A stretch of 64,000 nucleotides of DNA from Peptococcaceae bacterium BRH_c8a (GCA_000961575.1 LADP01000042.1:144092-208091), one strand, 5' to 3'. Shown: positions 8,646 to 16,716, counted from the stretch's first letter. Translations and numbers: made by a program. Notes: generated by a model from the sequence alone, not told the origin.

Positions 8646-9173
8646 ATGGATTATATCTTTTATTCCGGCTTACTGGCACCGGTGACAATCTGCGGAATAA
8701 CGGACTTGCGAAAGGGAGTTATAAAAAATCAGGTTGTTTTTGTTACAGCGGTTATGGGGTTGATATACCACATGGCTTTGGGTCAGGGACTGGTGTATTC
8801 ATTAACCGGCGCGTTAATCGGGTTCATAGCCGGGTATATCGGTTATCGCGTCAAAGGCGTCGCTGCCGGCGATTTGAAACTGCTTGTTGCTATGGGCGTC
8901 TGGTTGGGCGTTTTTGATCTATACTGGGTGTTATTTACCGGTTCGGTAATCGGTGTGATATGGGGCACCGTCAAACTATTAATGCACAAGGATTTTATGG
9001 CGACCATAAAAGAGACCGCTAACATTCGTTACGGAGTAGCTTGTCTAAGGAGGATACCTGAAGATTTGGACGCGCCGCTACCCAAAGATGCTATTCCTTT
9101 CGGTACCTGCCTGGCCCTGGCCTCATGGATGGTTTTAATTCTCAAACCAGTGATGGGGGGATTCTTTTGGTAG
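8646..9173 (+). CDS. cpaA: Prepilin peptidase TadV/CpaA (A24), set 1
   Basis: A 175-residue integral membrane aspartyl protease of family A24. The two expected catalytic aspartates are visible in ITDLRKGVIKN and in the GxGD-like VAAGDLKLLVAMG. Several membrane helices follow. It cleaves the leader of Flp and TadE-type prepilins on the cytoplasmic side of the membrane. It lacks the N-terminal methylation-type domain of PilD, as is usual for TadV. ATG 8646 follows AAGGGGTGATG; the ATG at 8622 lies in the hairpin. A second peptidase gene is at 10.3 kb. Confidence 0.9.
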   Translation: MDYIFYSGLLAPVTICGITDLRKGVIKNQVVFVTAVMGLIYHMALGQGLVYSLTGALIGFIAGYIGYRVKGVAAGDLKLLVAMGVWLGVFDLYWVLFTGSVIGVIWGTVKLLMHKDFMATIKETANIRYGVACLRRIPEDLDAPLPKDAIPFGTCLALASWMVLILKPVMGGFFW

Positions 9174-9994
9174 GTCTGTTCTATGCTGTTATATCGCTTG
9201 TAGCGTTAGCCTTTGGGTTTATGTATCCAACCTGTCTATCCAACGCGTGTGTGCAACTGTCCGGCGTTTTCGGTCGTTCCTGGTTCCTGTGGGGGGCTTT
9301 GTTCTATGCCTTGGCCGCTGCTCTTTGTCTTAAAAATGTGCAACGCAAACGTTATGTGATCGCTTTTCTGGCCGGCGGCGCTACGCTGCACACAGCGCTG
9401 ATAGCATACAGTTACGTGGTATATGGTAGCATTTGCCCTGTGTGCTGGAAATTTGCCGTGCTGGGTATCATGTTACCCATTGTCTACTTGTGGATGCCTT
9501 ACGCTGGTGCGATAACACAAAAAATATGGGTGCCCGCCAGGGTGCTGCCTGTGGTAATGGTTGCCATACTTGTAATTAACCCCATCGCGGGCATCGGTGA
9601 AAGCTCTATGACCAGGGTGACAGATCGCGGGGATGTTAAAGCCTTTGACCAGGACAAGGAGCATATTATAACTGTTTCAACAGCTAAAGGGCAGGTCATT
9701 AAACTTAATATTAGCCAAAAGCCGGTTTTATTTTTCGCTGTCTGGTGCCCGCACTGCGATGATGCATTGCGTGAGATTGCGGCACTACCTCGGCATGAGC
9801 GTCCTGATATCGTTGTTACGTACCTTGAAGCGGGCGACCATGCCAAGGTACCGGGTAAGCTGGCCAAGAACGGTTTGGGGGGTGAAAGATATTATCTTTC
9901 CGAATCGCCGCCACAATGGCTAAATTTGGTGCCAACGATTGCGGTATGGAGGAACAGTAAACTTGAACTGAATGAAGGTGGTTATGATGACTGA
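9167..9994 (+). CDS. VKOR-family membrane protein fused to a thioredoxin-like domain
   Basis: About 275 residues. The N-terminal half has four to five membrane helices with cysteine pairs typical of vitamin K epoxide reductase homologues: PTCLSNAC early and the active-site SICPVCWK later. After a linker the C-terminal part is thioredoxin-like with FFAVWCPHCD as the CxxC site and a VPTIAVW segment carrying the cis-proline. Bacterial VKOR-Trx proteins re-oxidise thiol-disulfide partners using quinones and so introduce disulfides into exported proteins. TTG 9167 is chosen after GGGGGG at 9155; ATG 9125 would overlap cpaA by 49 bases. Its place in the Tad locus suggests it oxidises pilus or surface proteins. 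Confidence 0.82.
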   Translation: MVGLFYAVISLVALAFGFMYPTCLSNACVQLSGVFGRSWFLWGALFYALAAALCLKNVQRKRYVIAFLAGGATLHTALIAYSYVVYGSICPVCWKFAVLGIMLPIVYLWMPYAGAITQKIWVPARVLPVVMVAILVINPIAGIGESSMTRVTDRGDVKAFDQDKEHIITVSTAKGQVIKLNISQKPVLFFAVWCPHCDDALREIAALPRHERPDIVVTYLEAGDHAKVPGKLAKNGLGGERYYLSESPPQWLNLVPTIAVWRNSKLELNEGGYDD

Positions 9995-10304
9995 AAAACA
10001 GCTCATGTTAATTATAATCGTGCTATCGTTTATGTATGGAGCGATGACCGGCAGTTTTTTTAACATGCTGGCTTATCGCCTAAAAAACAGACTTTCGGTA
10101 TTAACGCCGACCAGGTCGTTTTGTGACCATTGCGGAAGGGTTATTTCCTTCATAGACCTGATCCCGGTGTTTGGTTATGTATTACGGCGCGGCAAATCAA
10201 GTTGTTGCGGACAGTCCATTAATCCCGTATACCCGGCTATAGAATTATTCACGGGCGTCGTATGCGCTTTCACCATACCCGCAATGTTAAGGGGGTTATT
10301 GTAA
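9984..10304 (+). CDS. Stand-alone N-terminal domain of prepilin peptidase
   Basis: A 106-residue protein equal to the N-terminal (DiS_P_DiS, formerly methyltransferase) domain of PilD-type peptidases: GSFFNMLAYRLKN, then the zinc/disulfide motif FCDHCGR with a second cysteine pair SCCGQSINPVYPAIEL, and a terminal helix. It has no GxGD protease site. The next gene supplies the A24 protease domain and its ATG overlaps this stop codon, so the pair looks like a split PilD. ATG 9984 or 9987 follows AAGGTGG; the gene overlaps the end of the VKOR gene. Confidence 0.85.
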   Translation: MMTEKQLMLIIIVLSFMYGAMTGSFFNMLAYRLKNRLSVLTPTRSFCDHCGRVISFIDLIPVFGYVLRRGKSSCCGQSINPVYPAIELFTGVVCAFTIPAMLRGLL

Positions 10305-10813
10305 TGGAAACCGCATGGGTTGGTGTCTTAATACCGGCCACCATAAATTTTTATACCGACCTGCGCTGGCGAAAAATTTATAATGTAATAACCCTACCGG
10401 CCACAGTGGCCGGTATTCTGTATAATCTAATTTACGGTTCCGGAATCATTTTCAGCTTACTCGGTTTTGCTGTCATGTTTGGGATTGGCATTACCGGCTT
10501 TGCCGCAAATGGCTGGGGAGGCGGAGACGCCAAAATGTTGATCATGGTTGGCGCATGGGTGGGTTGGCATACGGCACTGTTGGTGGTGCTGGCCGGGGCG
10601 GTAATAGCGCTGCTTTGTTTTATCGCCAGACAACCGATAGAAAGCATGCAAGCGATAAGGGATCAGCTGATACGCATTTGGTTGACTGTGTTTTGGAAAG
10701 CAAAAGGCGCCTGGAAGGGTTTTAAAGGCATAGACCAGGCACCTGGTACAGTGCCATTCGGAGCCTGTCTTGCGGTGGGTTCCTGGTTGCTCATGTTGAT
10801 TCATAAAATTTAA
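10304..10813 (+). CDS. Prepilin peptidase A24 protease domain (set 2)
   Basis: A 169-residue membrane protein with the two catalytic aspartates of A24 peptidases, FYTDLRWRKIYN and GWGGGDAKMLIMVG, among several helices. It resembles TadV and is paralogous to the set 1 peptidase (both end in a VPFGACLA/IPFGTCLA motif). ATG 10304 is eight bases after AAGGGGG and overlaps the previous stop, implying coupled translation with the stand-alone N-domain. Two peptidases may separate processing of the different pilins. Confidence 0.88.
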   Translation: METAWVGVLIPATINFYTDLRWRKIYNVITLPATVAGILYNLIYGSGIIFSLLGFAVMFGIGITGFAANGWGGGDAKMLIMVGAWVGWHTALLVVLAGAVIALLCFIARQPIESMQAIRDQLIRIWLTVFWKAKGAWKGFKGIDQAPGTVPFGACLAVGSWLLMLIHKI

Positions 10814-10834
10814 AAGACCAGGGGGTGAAAGTAG

Positions 10835-11605
10835 TTGCGAAGAATCAATTGGCCTTTAATTATAACCATTATATTGGGGCTGGGTGTATTTGCCGGCGCG
10901 TCCTGGTACGTTTTCCAGTATTCAATCAAAAACAGGCCTGTGGAAAAGGTGCTGGTCGCGACTAGAGATATACCGGCCTATCAGGTAATCGGGGATGATG
11001 ACCTGCAATACCGCACCATACCCGCCGGCGGTGCGGAACCCGGGTCGGTGTTGGATCCTAATTACGCGATAAATAAAATGACCACGGTGTCACTGTATGC
11101 AAACAGGCAAATACCTAAGCAAACGCTTACCGAGGATATACTGGTCATAAGACCAGGCGAACGGGCGATAGCGGTTAATGTTGACATTGTCGGCACAGTG
11201 GGCAATAACCTGCAACCCGGTGACCTAGTGGACGTGTACTGGGTGCCGTCCAAAGACTTTCCCGGGTACAACATTGCCCAGCAAGCCCGGATCCTAAAAA
11301 TTGAGGACCAAAACGGAAATCCGGTGATGCTTGGTAGACAGGAACAGCAATCCGGCGGGCTGGCCCAGGCCACTGAATTAAAACCGAACAATAGTTTGCC
11401 GGCCGTGGCTGTTTTGATAGTAAAAAACGAATACGTGCCTGAAATTACCCGTACTGTGGTCGAGGGGACCGTAGTGCTAGCCAAAAAAAATCCGACTGAT
11501 ATCTCATCATCTCATAAAGAAAGCAACAAAACCGGTGAGACAAAAGACGAGGTGAACAACAATAGCCTTTCAACTACTGAAAAAGGACAACCATCAGAAC
11601 AATAA
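10835..11605 (+). CDS. CpaB/RcpC-like SAF-domain protein (set 2)
   Basis: 256 residues with one N-terminal membrane helix (about 7-28), a SAF domain (LVATRDIPAYQVIGDDDL) and the RcpC domain (GERAIAVNVDIVGTVGNNLQPGDLVDVYW). The last 40 residues are a low-complexity polar tail rich in Ser, Asn and Lys, absent from set 1 CpaB. TTG 10835 is seven bases after GGGGGTG. It begins the second run of assembly genes and precedes the second ATPase. Confidence 0.88.
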   Translation: MRRINWPLIITIILGLGVFAGASWYVFQYSIKNRPVEKVLVATRDIPAYQVIGDDDLQYRTIPAGGAEPGSVLDPNYAINKMTTVSLYANRQIPKQTLTEDILVIRPGERAIAVNVDIVGTVGNNLQPGDLVDVYWVPSKDFPGYNIAQQARILKIEDQNGNPVMLGRQEQQSGGLAQATELKPNNSLPAVAVLIVKNEYVPEITRTVVEGTVVLAKKNPTDISSSHKESNKTGETKDEVNNNSLSTTEKGQPSEQ

Positions 11606-11615
11606 AATTAGAGCT

Positions 11616-12914
11616 GTGGGTGAGCTTGACACAAAGGAAGCTACCCAAATGATTCAGGAGATTTTGGGCGACCGGGAGAGCTTCGACCCAGAGGAAATTA
11701 AAATGCGTGATGAAGTGATGGACAGTGCCATGGCCGGGGCACCCGGCGCGAACACAATGGCTGTGAAGTATATTCAGTCGGTTATGGAACGGTACTCAAT
11801 TTCGGTAACCGGGATGAATATGGTCGACGCGGCGTACGAAATATATAAATATGTCTGGGGACTGGATGTCCTGGAGGAGCTGTATAACAATCCCAACGTA
11901 GATGAAATTAGGGTCAACGGTACCATTGTTACCATCCAGTACCGGGCTAAAAATATGGAAACTGAAGTACGACTCAAGGATGCGTATCATGTGATGAAGA
12001 TCATTTTACGGTTGATCCGGCACGACCGGGGGGTGGCCCTTACCGACTCCACGCCCCGCGTGGAGTCGATGCGCCGGGACGGAACGAGGATTACCGCAAC
12101 CTGCCCGCCTTTTTCCAGGAAGCCCACTCTGGTTTTAAGGAAACCCACATTCAAGATGACACTGGATAACCTAACTCGGGCGGGCACACTAAATGATAGT
12201 ATCTATAATTACATCAAATTGCTAGTTCAGGGCCGGGCCAATATCCTGATTTCCGGTGGTTGCGGTTCTGGAAAAACTAGTTTGCTCCGCCACCTGGTTA
12301 GTTTCATGCACCCGCGTTTACGCATTGTAGTTCTGGAAAACGACATGGAACTGAACCTAGGCGATCATTACCCTGATAGAGAGGATATTGTCGAGTTTGA
12401 GGAACACCCCGAACTGGGGCTAACACTTAAAGAAGCGTTTCGTACAGTGCTGCGTTATTCGCCGGACGTAATCATCGTCGGTGAGATGCGTGGGGTGGGC
12501 GAAGCTGATGAGGCAATAAAGGCTTGCACACGTGGCCACGACGGATCCCTGGCCACAGGTCATTTTACCAGCGTGGAAGAATCGATCGAGGGCACAGCTC
12601 TTATGCTTATTGAGGAGGGTAAGAACCTGCCTCTTTCTCTTGCCAAATTACAGGTGGCAAGGGCGTTTAACATCGTGATTCAGCTCTACACCTCTCCTGT
12701 GTATGGGGTGAAAAAAATAACTCGTATAGCGGAAATATGGCCCGAAGGGGACAAAGTGGTTATCCGTGACTTAGTGGTATGGCAGTCTCAACCGGATGAC
12801 TTTTTATCAGGCGAATGGAGAATCATGAACCCACCCTCCGAGCGCCTAACCCAAAAAATGCACCAGTACGGGATCACGTCGGTAGATTTCCGGGAAGCGG
12901 GGGTGTTCGTATAG
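11616..12914 (+). CDS. TadA/CpaF-like ATPase (set 2)
   Basis: A 432-residue secretion ATPase paralogous to the one at 5.3 kb. Walker A is SGGCGSGKTSL (about residue 213), followed by VVLENDMELNLGDHYP in place of the usual Asp box, Walker B region VIIVGEMRGVGEAD, and His box RGHDGSLATGH. The start is GTG 11616, with a poor ribosome site, perhaps coupled to the preceding gene that ends 10 bases earlier. It should drive a second pilus or secretion apparatus with the TadB/TadC homologues that follow. Confidence 0.93.
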   Translation: MGELDTKEATQMIQEILGDRESFDPEEIKMRDEVMDSAMAGAPGANTMAVKYIQSVMERYSISVTGMNMVDAAYEIYKYVWGLDVLEELYNNPNVDEIRVNGTIVTIQYRAKNMETEVRLKDAYHVMKIILRLIRHDRGVALTDSTPRVESMRRDGTRITATCPPFSRKPTLVLRKPTFKMTLDNLTRAGTLNDSIYNYIKLLVQGRANILISGGCGSGKTSLLRHLVSFMHPRLRIVVLENDMELNLGDHYPDREDIVEFEEHPELGLTLKEAFRTVLRYSPDVIIVGEMRGVGEADEAIKACTRGHDGSLATGHFTSVEESIEGTALMLIEEGKNLPLSLAKLQVARAFNIVIQLYTSPVYGVKKITRIAEIWPEGDKVVIRDLVVWQSQPDDFLSGEWRIMNPPSERLTQKMHQYGITSVDFREAGVFV

Positions 12915-12916
12915 TT

Positions 12917-13894
12917 GTGCACATAACTCATTATATACCTGCCGGGCTTTCGCTATTGGCCGGGTTAGGTTTAAGTGTTGCTTTTGCGGCCGTTATTCTA
13001 CCGCTAGTGCGCCGTGTAGTGGGAAAACTTGAACAATACATTTCGGACATTCGCGCCCAAAAAGCATACATGGCGGCCCCGAAGGCCATAAGAAAGAGGT
13101 TTTCTTCCCGAACCAAAACCCGGAACCGAAACTTACCGGGGTGGTTTGTTGGTTGGGAAGAACAACTTGAACACAAATTGACAGATGCCGGCCTGGCCAT
13201 GCATGCCGTGCGCTACATACTGTTTATCATAGCCGGTGGTTTTATCGGTTTTTTGCTCGGCGTAGTGGTACTGAAAAACGTACCTGCTGCATTAATAATT
13301 GCAGCGTCAGCATTTTTACTACCAGAACAATATTTGGCTAGCAAGATTACAAAGAAACGGGAAAAGATTATCAACCAGTTAGCTCCGGCGGTGCGCATAT
13401 TTTACGCAGAATATAACGACACACCGCAGGCTGAAAGGGCTCTTCTCATCACAGGAGAAAGAGTTAGAGCGCCTCTTGGGCCAATATTATATCAGACCGG
13501 GAGAAGGCTTGCGTCTAACCATAACCCGGACGAAGCTTTCGCTGAACTTGCCAAAAAGTTAGACTTCTATCATGGTAGAATGTTCGCCCAGTTGCTTAGG
13601 CAGGCTTATGATGACTCGGCGGTGGCACCCCTGTTTTCCAGGTTGGCAACCAAAATAGCGTCTTATCAGCAACTGTCAAAAAAGAACCGTTCCAGTCTTG
13701 CTTCCGAGGGGGTGGTCGCAAGACTGTTGAATGTGATGGTATTGCCTGTTTTCTTGTTTATGCAGTATATAGTACCGGAAACAACATCGTTTTTAGTTGG
13801 GCATCCAGTAGGACGTATTATTGTTACATTATGCTTTGCATCGATCCTGGTCGGGATAATACTGGATAGAATGTTATCGGAGGTTAAACTTTAA
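12917..13894 (+). CDS. TadB-like platform protein (set 2)
   Basis: About 325 residues with N-terminal helix (10-33), a helix pair near 105-150, a GspF-like cytoplasmic domain and C-terminal helices (LPVFLFMQYIVPETTSFLVG; IIVTLCFASILVGIILD). The GTG at 12917 follows the stop of the ATPase gene; the reading frame extends upstream to 12815 but there it overlaps the ATPase. Sequence is more diverged from classical TadB than the set 1 copy, so assignment to TadB rather than TadC rests on order. Confidence 0.83.
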   Translation: MHITHYIPAGLSLLAGLGLSVAFAAVILPLVRRVVGKLEQYISDIRAQKAYMAAPKAIRKRFSSRTKTRNRNLPGWFVGWEEQLEHKLTDAGLAMHAVRYILFIIAGGFIGFLLGVVVLKNVPAALIIAASAFLLPEQYLASKITKKREKIINQLAPAVRIFYAEYNDTPQAERALLITGERVRAPLGPILYQTGRRLASNHNPDEAFAELAKKLDFYHGRMFAQLLRQAYDDSAVAPLFSRLATKIASYQQLSKKNRSSLASEGVVARLLNVMVLPVFLFMQYIVPETTSFLVGHPVGRIIVTLCFASILVGIILDRMLSEVKL

Positions 13895-14691
13895 TGATTG
13901 ACTGGGTGACATTGGCATCAATCGGTTTAGCTGCTGTTGCGGGCCTGGGGCTGACTGTATCCCTAATTGCTATAATTTGGACGGTGATAAACGCGACACC
14001 CTGGGGGCATGTTCGGCAGAGGCTGAACCGGCTAACAAGATTCGAAAAAAAAAGCAAAATCAATATTAAGTTTAATCTTGACCGGCGGGATATTTACAGC
14101 TCACTCGCCGGTTTATTAATTGCCGTCACATTGTTGTGGGGTACTCCGGTGCTCCATCTGGGCGCCGGCCTCGGAATTTTACTTAGCCCTGTGGTTGTAC
14201 GTCTTTACAGCTGGACACAGCGGGGCAGGTTGAAACAAATCAAGTTGCGTGAATGCGCGATCCTGTATGAGGCCATCGACCTGTATACCCATGCCGGATA
14301 CACAGTTGAGCAGGCGCTAAAAATGGGAGCGGCGTTGACGCCATCCATCAGGCCTGCCGTTGAACGGTGCCTGGCCTACTGGCCCCAGGGTCCGTTGAGG
14401 GCATTAGAAAGAATGGGAGGTGATATCGGACTGGAAGAAGCGGAAATATTGATATCGGTTTTAATGCAGGCGGTTAAGGCCGGTCCGGAACGGGTTGCCG
14501 GACTACTGGGCGAGGAAAGCGTCAAGCTGGAAGAATTACGCCAAACCATGGCGGAAATAAAGATCGCCGCCAAACCTATATACATGACGGCCTATTACAT
14601 ACTGCCTTTGGCGGCGAACATGGGCATTGTGCTTTCCACTTTGGGCTACAGAATATTATTTACGCTGGATGGAATGAAAGCTGGAATGTGA
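13894..14691 (+). CDS. TadC-like platform protein (set 2)
   Basis: 265 residues, membrane helices at about 5-30, 60-78 and 80-100, then a GspF-type domain (LRECAILYEAIDLYTHAGYTVEQAL) and a C-terminal membrane pair. Its ATG overlaps the TAA of the TadB-like gene and follows GGAGG. It completes the second motor/platform set. A 225-base gap follows before the pilin cluster. Confidence 0.83.
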   Translation: MIDWVTLASIGLAAVAGLGLTVSLIAIIWTVINATPWGHVRQRLNRLTRFEKKSKINIKFNLDRRDIYSSLAGLLIAVTLLWGTPVLHLGAGLGILLSPVVVRLYSWTQRGRLKQIKLRECAILYEAIDLYTHAGYTVEQALKMGAALTPSIRPAVERCLAYWPQGPLRALERMGGDIGLEEAEILISVLMQAVKAGPERVAGLLGEESVKLEELRQTMAEIKIAAKPIYMTAYYILPLAANMGIVLSTLGYRILFTLDGMKAGM

Positions 14692-14916
14692 AAAACTTTT
14701 GAAAGGTGCACTATTTATCATCATGAAAACATCTTAAAACCCAAACACGTTATAAAGGGAGGGTGAGAACGAATTAAATGAAGAACATTTTAATTTGCGT
14801 ACTATTGTAGGTTGTTGAAGCCGGCCATGGATATTGTCTTTCCGGCCTAGTTTATAGACTGATGTTACTTGACGGAATGAAAACAAATTAAAAAATTATA
14901 GGAGGAATATTCTGTA
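14692..14916 (+). other. Gap before pilin cluster; probable leader region
   Basis: No long gene. It contains a possible ten-codon leader peptide (GGAGGGTGAGAAC, then ATG at 14778 encoding MKNILICVLL) and an inverted repeat GCCGG...CCGGC around 14820-14848. The pilin gene's GGAGGAA site ends the gap. A promoter for the pilin cluster probably lies here but I see no convincing consensus. Confidence 0.4.
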
Positions 14917-15183
14917 ATGAAAAACACTGTCAAGAAATTATGGAATGATGAGAATGGATTGACAACGATGGAAATTATCATAGGCACCGTTTTGCTAGGC
15001 GGCGCGGCTACCCTAGTCGGGTTCGCGTTGACATCCGGTTTCAGCGGAAAAACTGGAGATTTCGTCGGTGATTTGGAGGATCTCACAGCAATAAACGATG
15101 CGATAGACGATGGCAGCGCATATACCTATACTTCCGGAACCACCGGCGCCACCGGTATAATGACCGACGCGACCGGAAACTAA
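14917..15183 (+). CDS. Flp-like pilin with extended tail
   Basis: An 88-residue prepilin: leader MKNTVKKLWNDENG, then LTTMEIIIGTVLLGGAATLVG with Glu5, giving a G-x4-E class III signature and one helix. The tail is longer than in Flp pilins, with an acidic stretch and a Gly/Thr/Ser-rich end (SGTTGATGIM). Strong AGGAGGAA ribosome site. First of three consecutive pilin-like genes; followed by a 21-bp hairpin. Likely the major subunit of the second pilus. Confidence 0.85.
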   Translation: MKNTVKKLWNDENGLTTMEIIIGTVLLGGAATLVGFALTSGFSGKTGDFVGDLEDLTAINDAIDDGSAYTYTSGTTGATGIMTDATGN

Positions 15184-15230
15184 TAAATATAAAAGGGAGA
15201 AGGGGAAAACCTTCTCCCTTTTATATTTAT
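15183..15230 (+). terminator. 21-bp perfect stem-loop after the pilin gene
   Basis: Bases 15183-15203 are exactly complementary to 15210-15230 with a 6-nt loop GGAAAA. The stem's 3' arm ends in TTTTATATTTAT rather than a clean T run, so it may act as a partial terminator and as a 3' stabiliser of pilin mRNA. The next gene's GGAGGTG follows at once. Confidence 0.8.
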
Positions 15231-15242
15231 GGAGGTGTTTTC

Positions 15243-15425
15243 ATGAAAAAGTTGCTTTTAAGATTAATTAACGATGAGAAAGGACTGACTACGATGGAAG
15301 TCATCATACTTACAGTATTATTGGCCGGGGCAGCCAGTCTAGTCGGTTACGCCATGACCGCCGGGTCGAGAGGGCTGGCTGGTAAAACATTGCAGGTGAT
15401 CGAGGACGCTGACCCGACGTTGTAA
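15243..15425 (+). CDS. Flp-like pilin
   Basis: A 60-residue prepilin. Leader MKKLLLRLINDEKG, then LTTMEVIILTVLLAGAASLVGYA with Glu5 and a helix nearly identical in pattern to the previous pilin, then a short tail. Ribosome site GGAGGTG. A product of tandem duplication with its neighbours; probably a second major or minor subunit. Confidence 0.85.
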   Translation: MKKLLLRLINDEKGLTTMEVIILTVLLAGAASLVGYAMTAGSRGLAGKTLQVIEDADPTL

Positions 15426-15442
15426 AAAAAGGAGGATGTAAC

Positions 15443-15628
15443 ATGTTTAAACTATTCAAGAGGCTTATCCATGACGAAAGGGGGCTCACCACAATAGAGT
15501 GGTTGATTATAACATTCCTGGGCGCATCCAGTGCGGCTTTAGTAGTGTCCGCCTTAAAACCGAAGTTAGCAGATACCCACAACAATGTGATCAACAACAT
15601 CACAGATGTGACGTCAAGCGGATATTAA
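15443..15628 (+). CDS. Flp-like pilin
   Basis: A 61-residue prepilin. Leader MFKLFKRLIHDERG, then LTTIEWLIITFLGASSAALV, again G-x4-E. AAGGAGG ribosome site. Its 3' end overlaps the presumed start of the following TadE-like gene, so the two are translationally coupled. Confidence 0.83.
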   Translation: MFKLFKRLIHDERGLTTIEWLIITFLGASSAALVVSALKPKLADTHNNVINNITDVTSSGY

Positions 15629-16056
15629 GGGATCAGCGAGGAGCTACAGCTATACAGTTTTTGATCGTCTTTACTATTGCAACCTTTATGACCTTCGGAG
15701 CGCTAGATTATTGGATACTAATGATAAAACACCAGCAAGCAGAACATCTCATGCACATGAATCTGCAGCGGATGCAGGTTGAAGGGTACCTTACAGCGGC
15801 GGATGAAACAGCCATGATTCAAGCGTATAATGATATCGGCTGCCCGGTGGTATCAATTGAAGGCCCCCGGGAATTAGAGGGCGACCCTCGGGTTACAAGA
15901 AATCTTTCAACAAATGCTTATATAAACTTAAAAGTGATTACTAAACCCACACCAACACCGCTTTTTGCCGGTGTGCTGATCGGTGGCAGTACAGGTGATG
16001 ATGCGTTTAGAATCGTTGTTGGAGGGAGGATGCTGTCTGAAAGAGTTAACCCGTAG
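15499..16056 (+). CDS. TadE-like minor pilin, start uncertain, Glu5 replaced by Gln
   Basis: The credible protein starts around 15613-15622 (VKRILRDQRG), since the upstream part of the frame overlaps the previous pilin. No ATG, GTG or TTG stands at that place; the candidates are GTC 15613 or ATA 15622, or the start is at the upstream GTG 15499. After the leader comes ATAIQFLIVFTIATFMTFG: the class III pattern with Gln instead of Glu at position 5, then an extracytoplasmic domain of about 110 residues. A minor pilin or a non-cleaved assembly protein is likely. Confidence 0.65.
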   Translation: MVDYNIPGRIQCGFSSVRLKTEVSRYPQQCDQQHHRCDVKRILRDQRGATAIQFLIVFTIATFMTFGALDYWILMIKHQQAEHLMHMNLQRMQVEGYLTAADETAMIQAYNDIGCPVVSIEGPRELEGDPRVTRNLSTNAYINLKVITKPTPTPLFAGVLIGGSTGDDAFRIVVGGRMLSERVNP

Positions 16057-16687
16057 ATTGATAAATAATAATAGCGGATGGTCCGTTATATGGTTGCTGA
16101 TACTTGTTCCCTTGTTTTTACTGACTGTTTCAACGTCCCTCGGAGTAGTGCAATCCGTTACCGGATCAGATATTGACTTGCAGCGCGCGGTTGAACTGGC
16201 TTCCAAAGCGGCCACCATGCAGGTAACGGAAGAAAGTCAGGCGGCGGGAGAACCTTTTATAAACACTTCTGCCGCTCACATGGCGTTTCGTAATATACTG
16301 GCCGAGAACATTGGTCTAAACGCCGACATGACACCAAAAACAGGCTCCATGGCTGGCACGACTCCCGATTACGTGCTCGTTGTTTATAACGGCTATGACA
16401 CTTACGCGTATGAAGCACCAGGGGGGCATAAATATTCATTTGTCGGCGGCACTCTAACTGAACAACCAATAACAGGTATCGGTTTCCCGGCCACGTTTTC
16501 CGTTGACAGACAGTCTATATTGGCTGGCGCCGGCGGACCGGTAGAGGTCAAACTAAACAGTCCGGGCGCTATTGCTGTGGTGAATTACGAAACTGTCGAG
16601 ATTGTGGGAAACGAGACAGTAGAGCCTGTGCGCTGGGCGGCATCACGAGTTTTGTGCCCCGGGGGTGGGTGCAGGTGGGGGAGTTAA
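16037..16687 (+). CDS. Pilin-like membrane protein, last gene of pilus locus, CTG start
   Basis: About 216 residues. Leader LKELTRRLINNNSG, then WSVIWLLILVPLFLLTVSTSLG as a single helix, then an exported domain ending in a Gly/Cys-rich tail (CPGGGCRWG). Trp occupies the Glu5 position, so it is TadE/TadG-like in layout without a typical cleavage site. CTG at 16037 stands seven bases after a strong GGAGGGAGG site and restores the leader; no ATG/GTG/TTG does so without overlapping the preceding gene further. Role inferred from place only. Confidence 0.65.
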   Translation: MKELTRRLINNNSGWSVIWLLILVPLFLLTVSTSLGVVQSVTGSDIDLQRAVELASKAATMQVTEESQAAGEPFINTSAAHMAFRNILAENIGLNADMTPKTGSMAGTTPDYVLVVYNGYDTYAYEAPGGHKYSFVGGTLTEQPITGIGFPATFSVDRQSILAGAGGPVEVKLNSPGAIAVVNYETVEIVGNETVEPVRWAASRVLCPGGGCRWGS

Positions 16688-16716
16688 TAAAGAGAATTAG
16701 CCTCCATCTCTTTATT
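16686..16716 (+). terminator. Hairpin at end of the pilus operon
   Basis: AATAAAGAGA pairs with TCTCTTTATT. A second inverted repeat, AAGCCCGC...GCGGGCTT (16756-16793), follows. Both lie between the plus-strand pilus genes and the oppositely oriented gene downstream, so one may serve as a bidirectional terminator. Confidence 0.6.
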
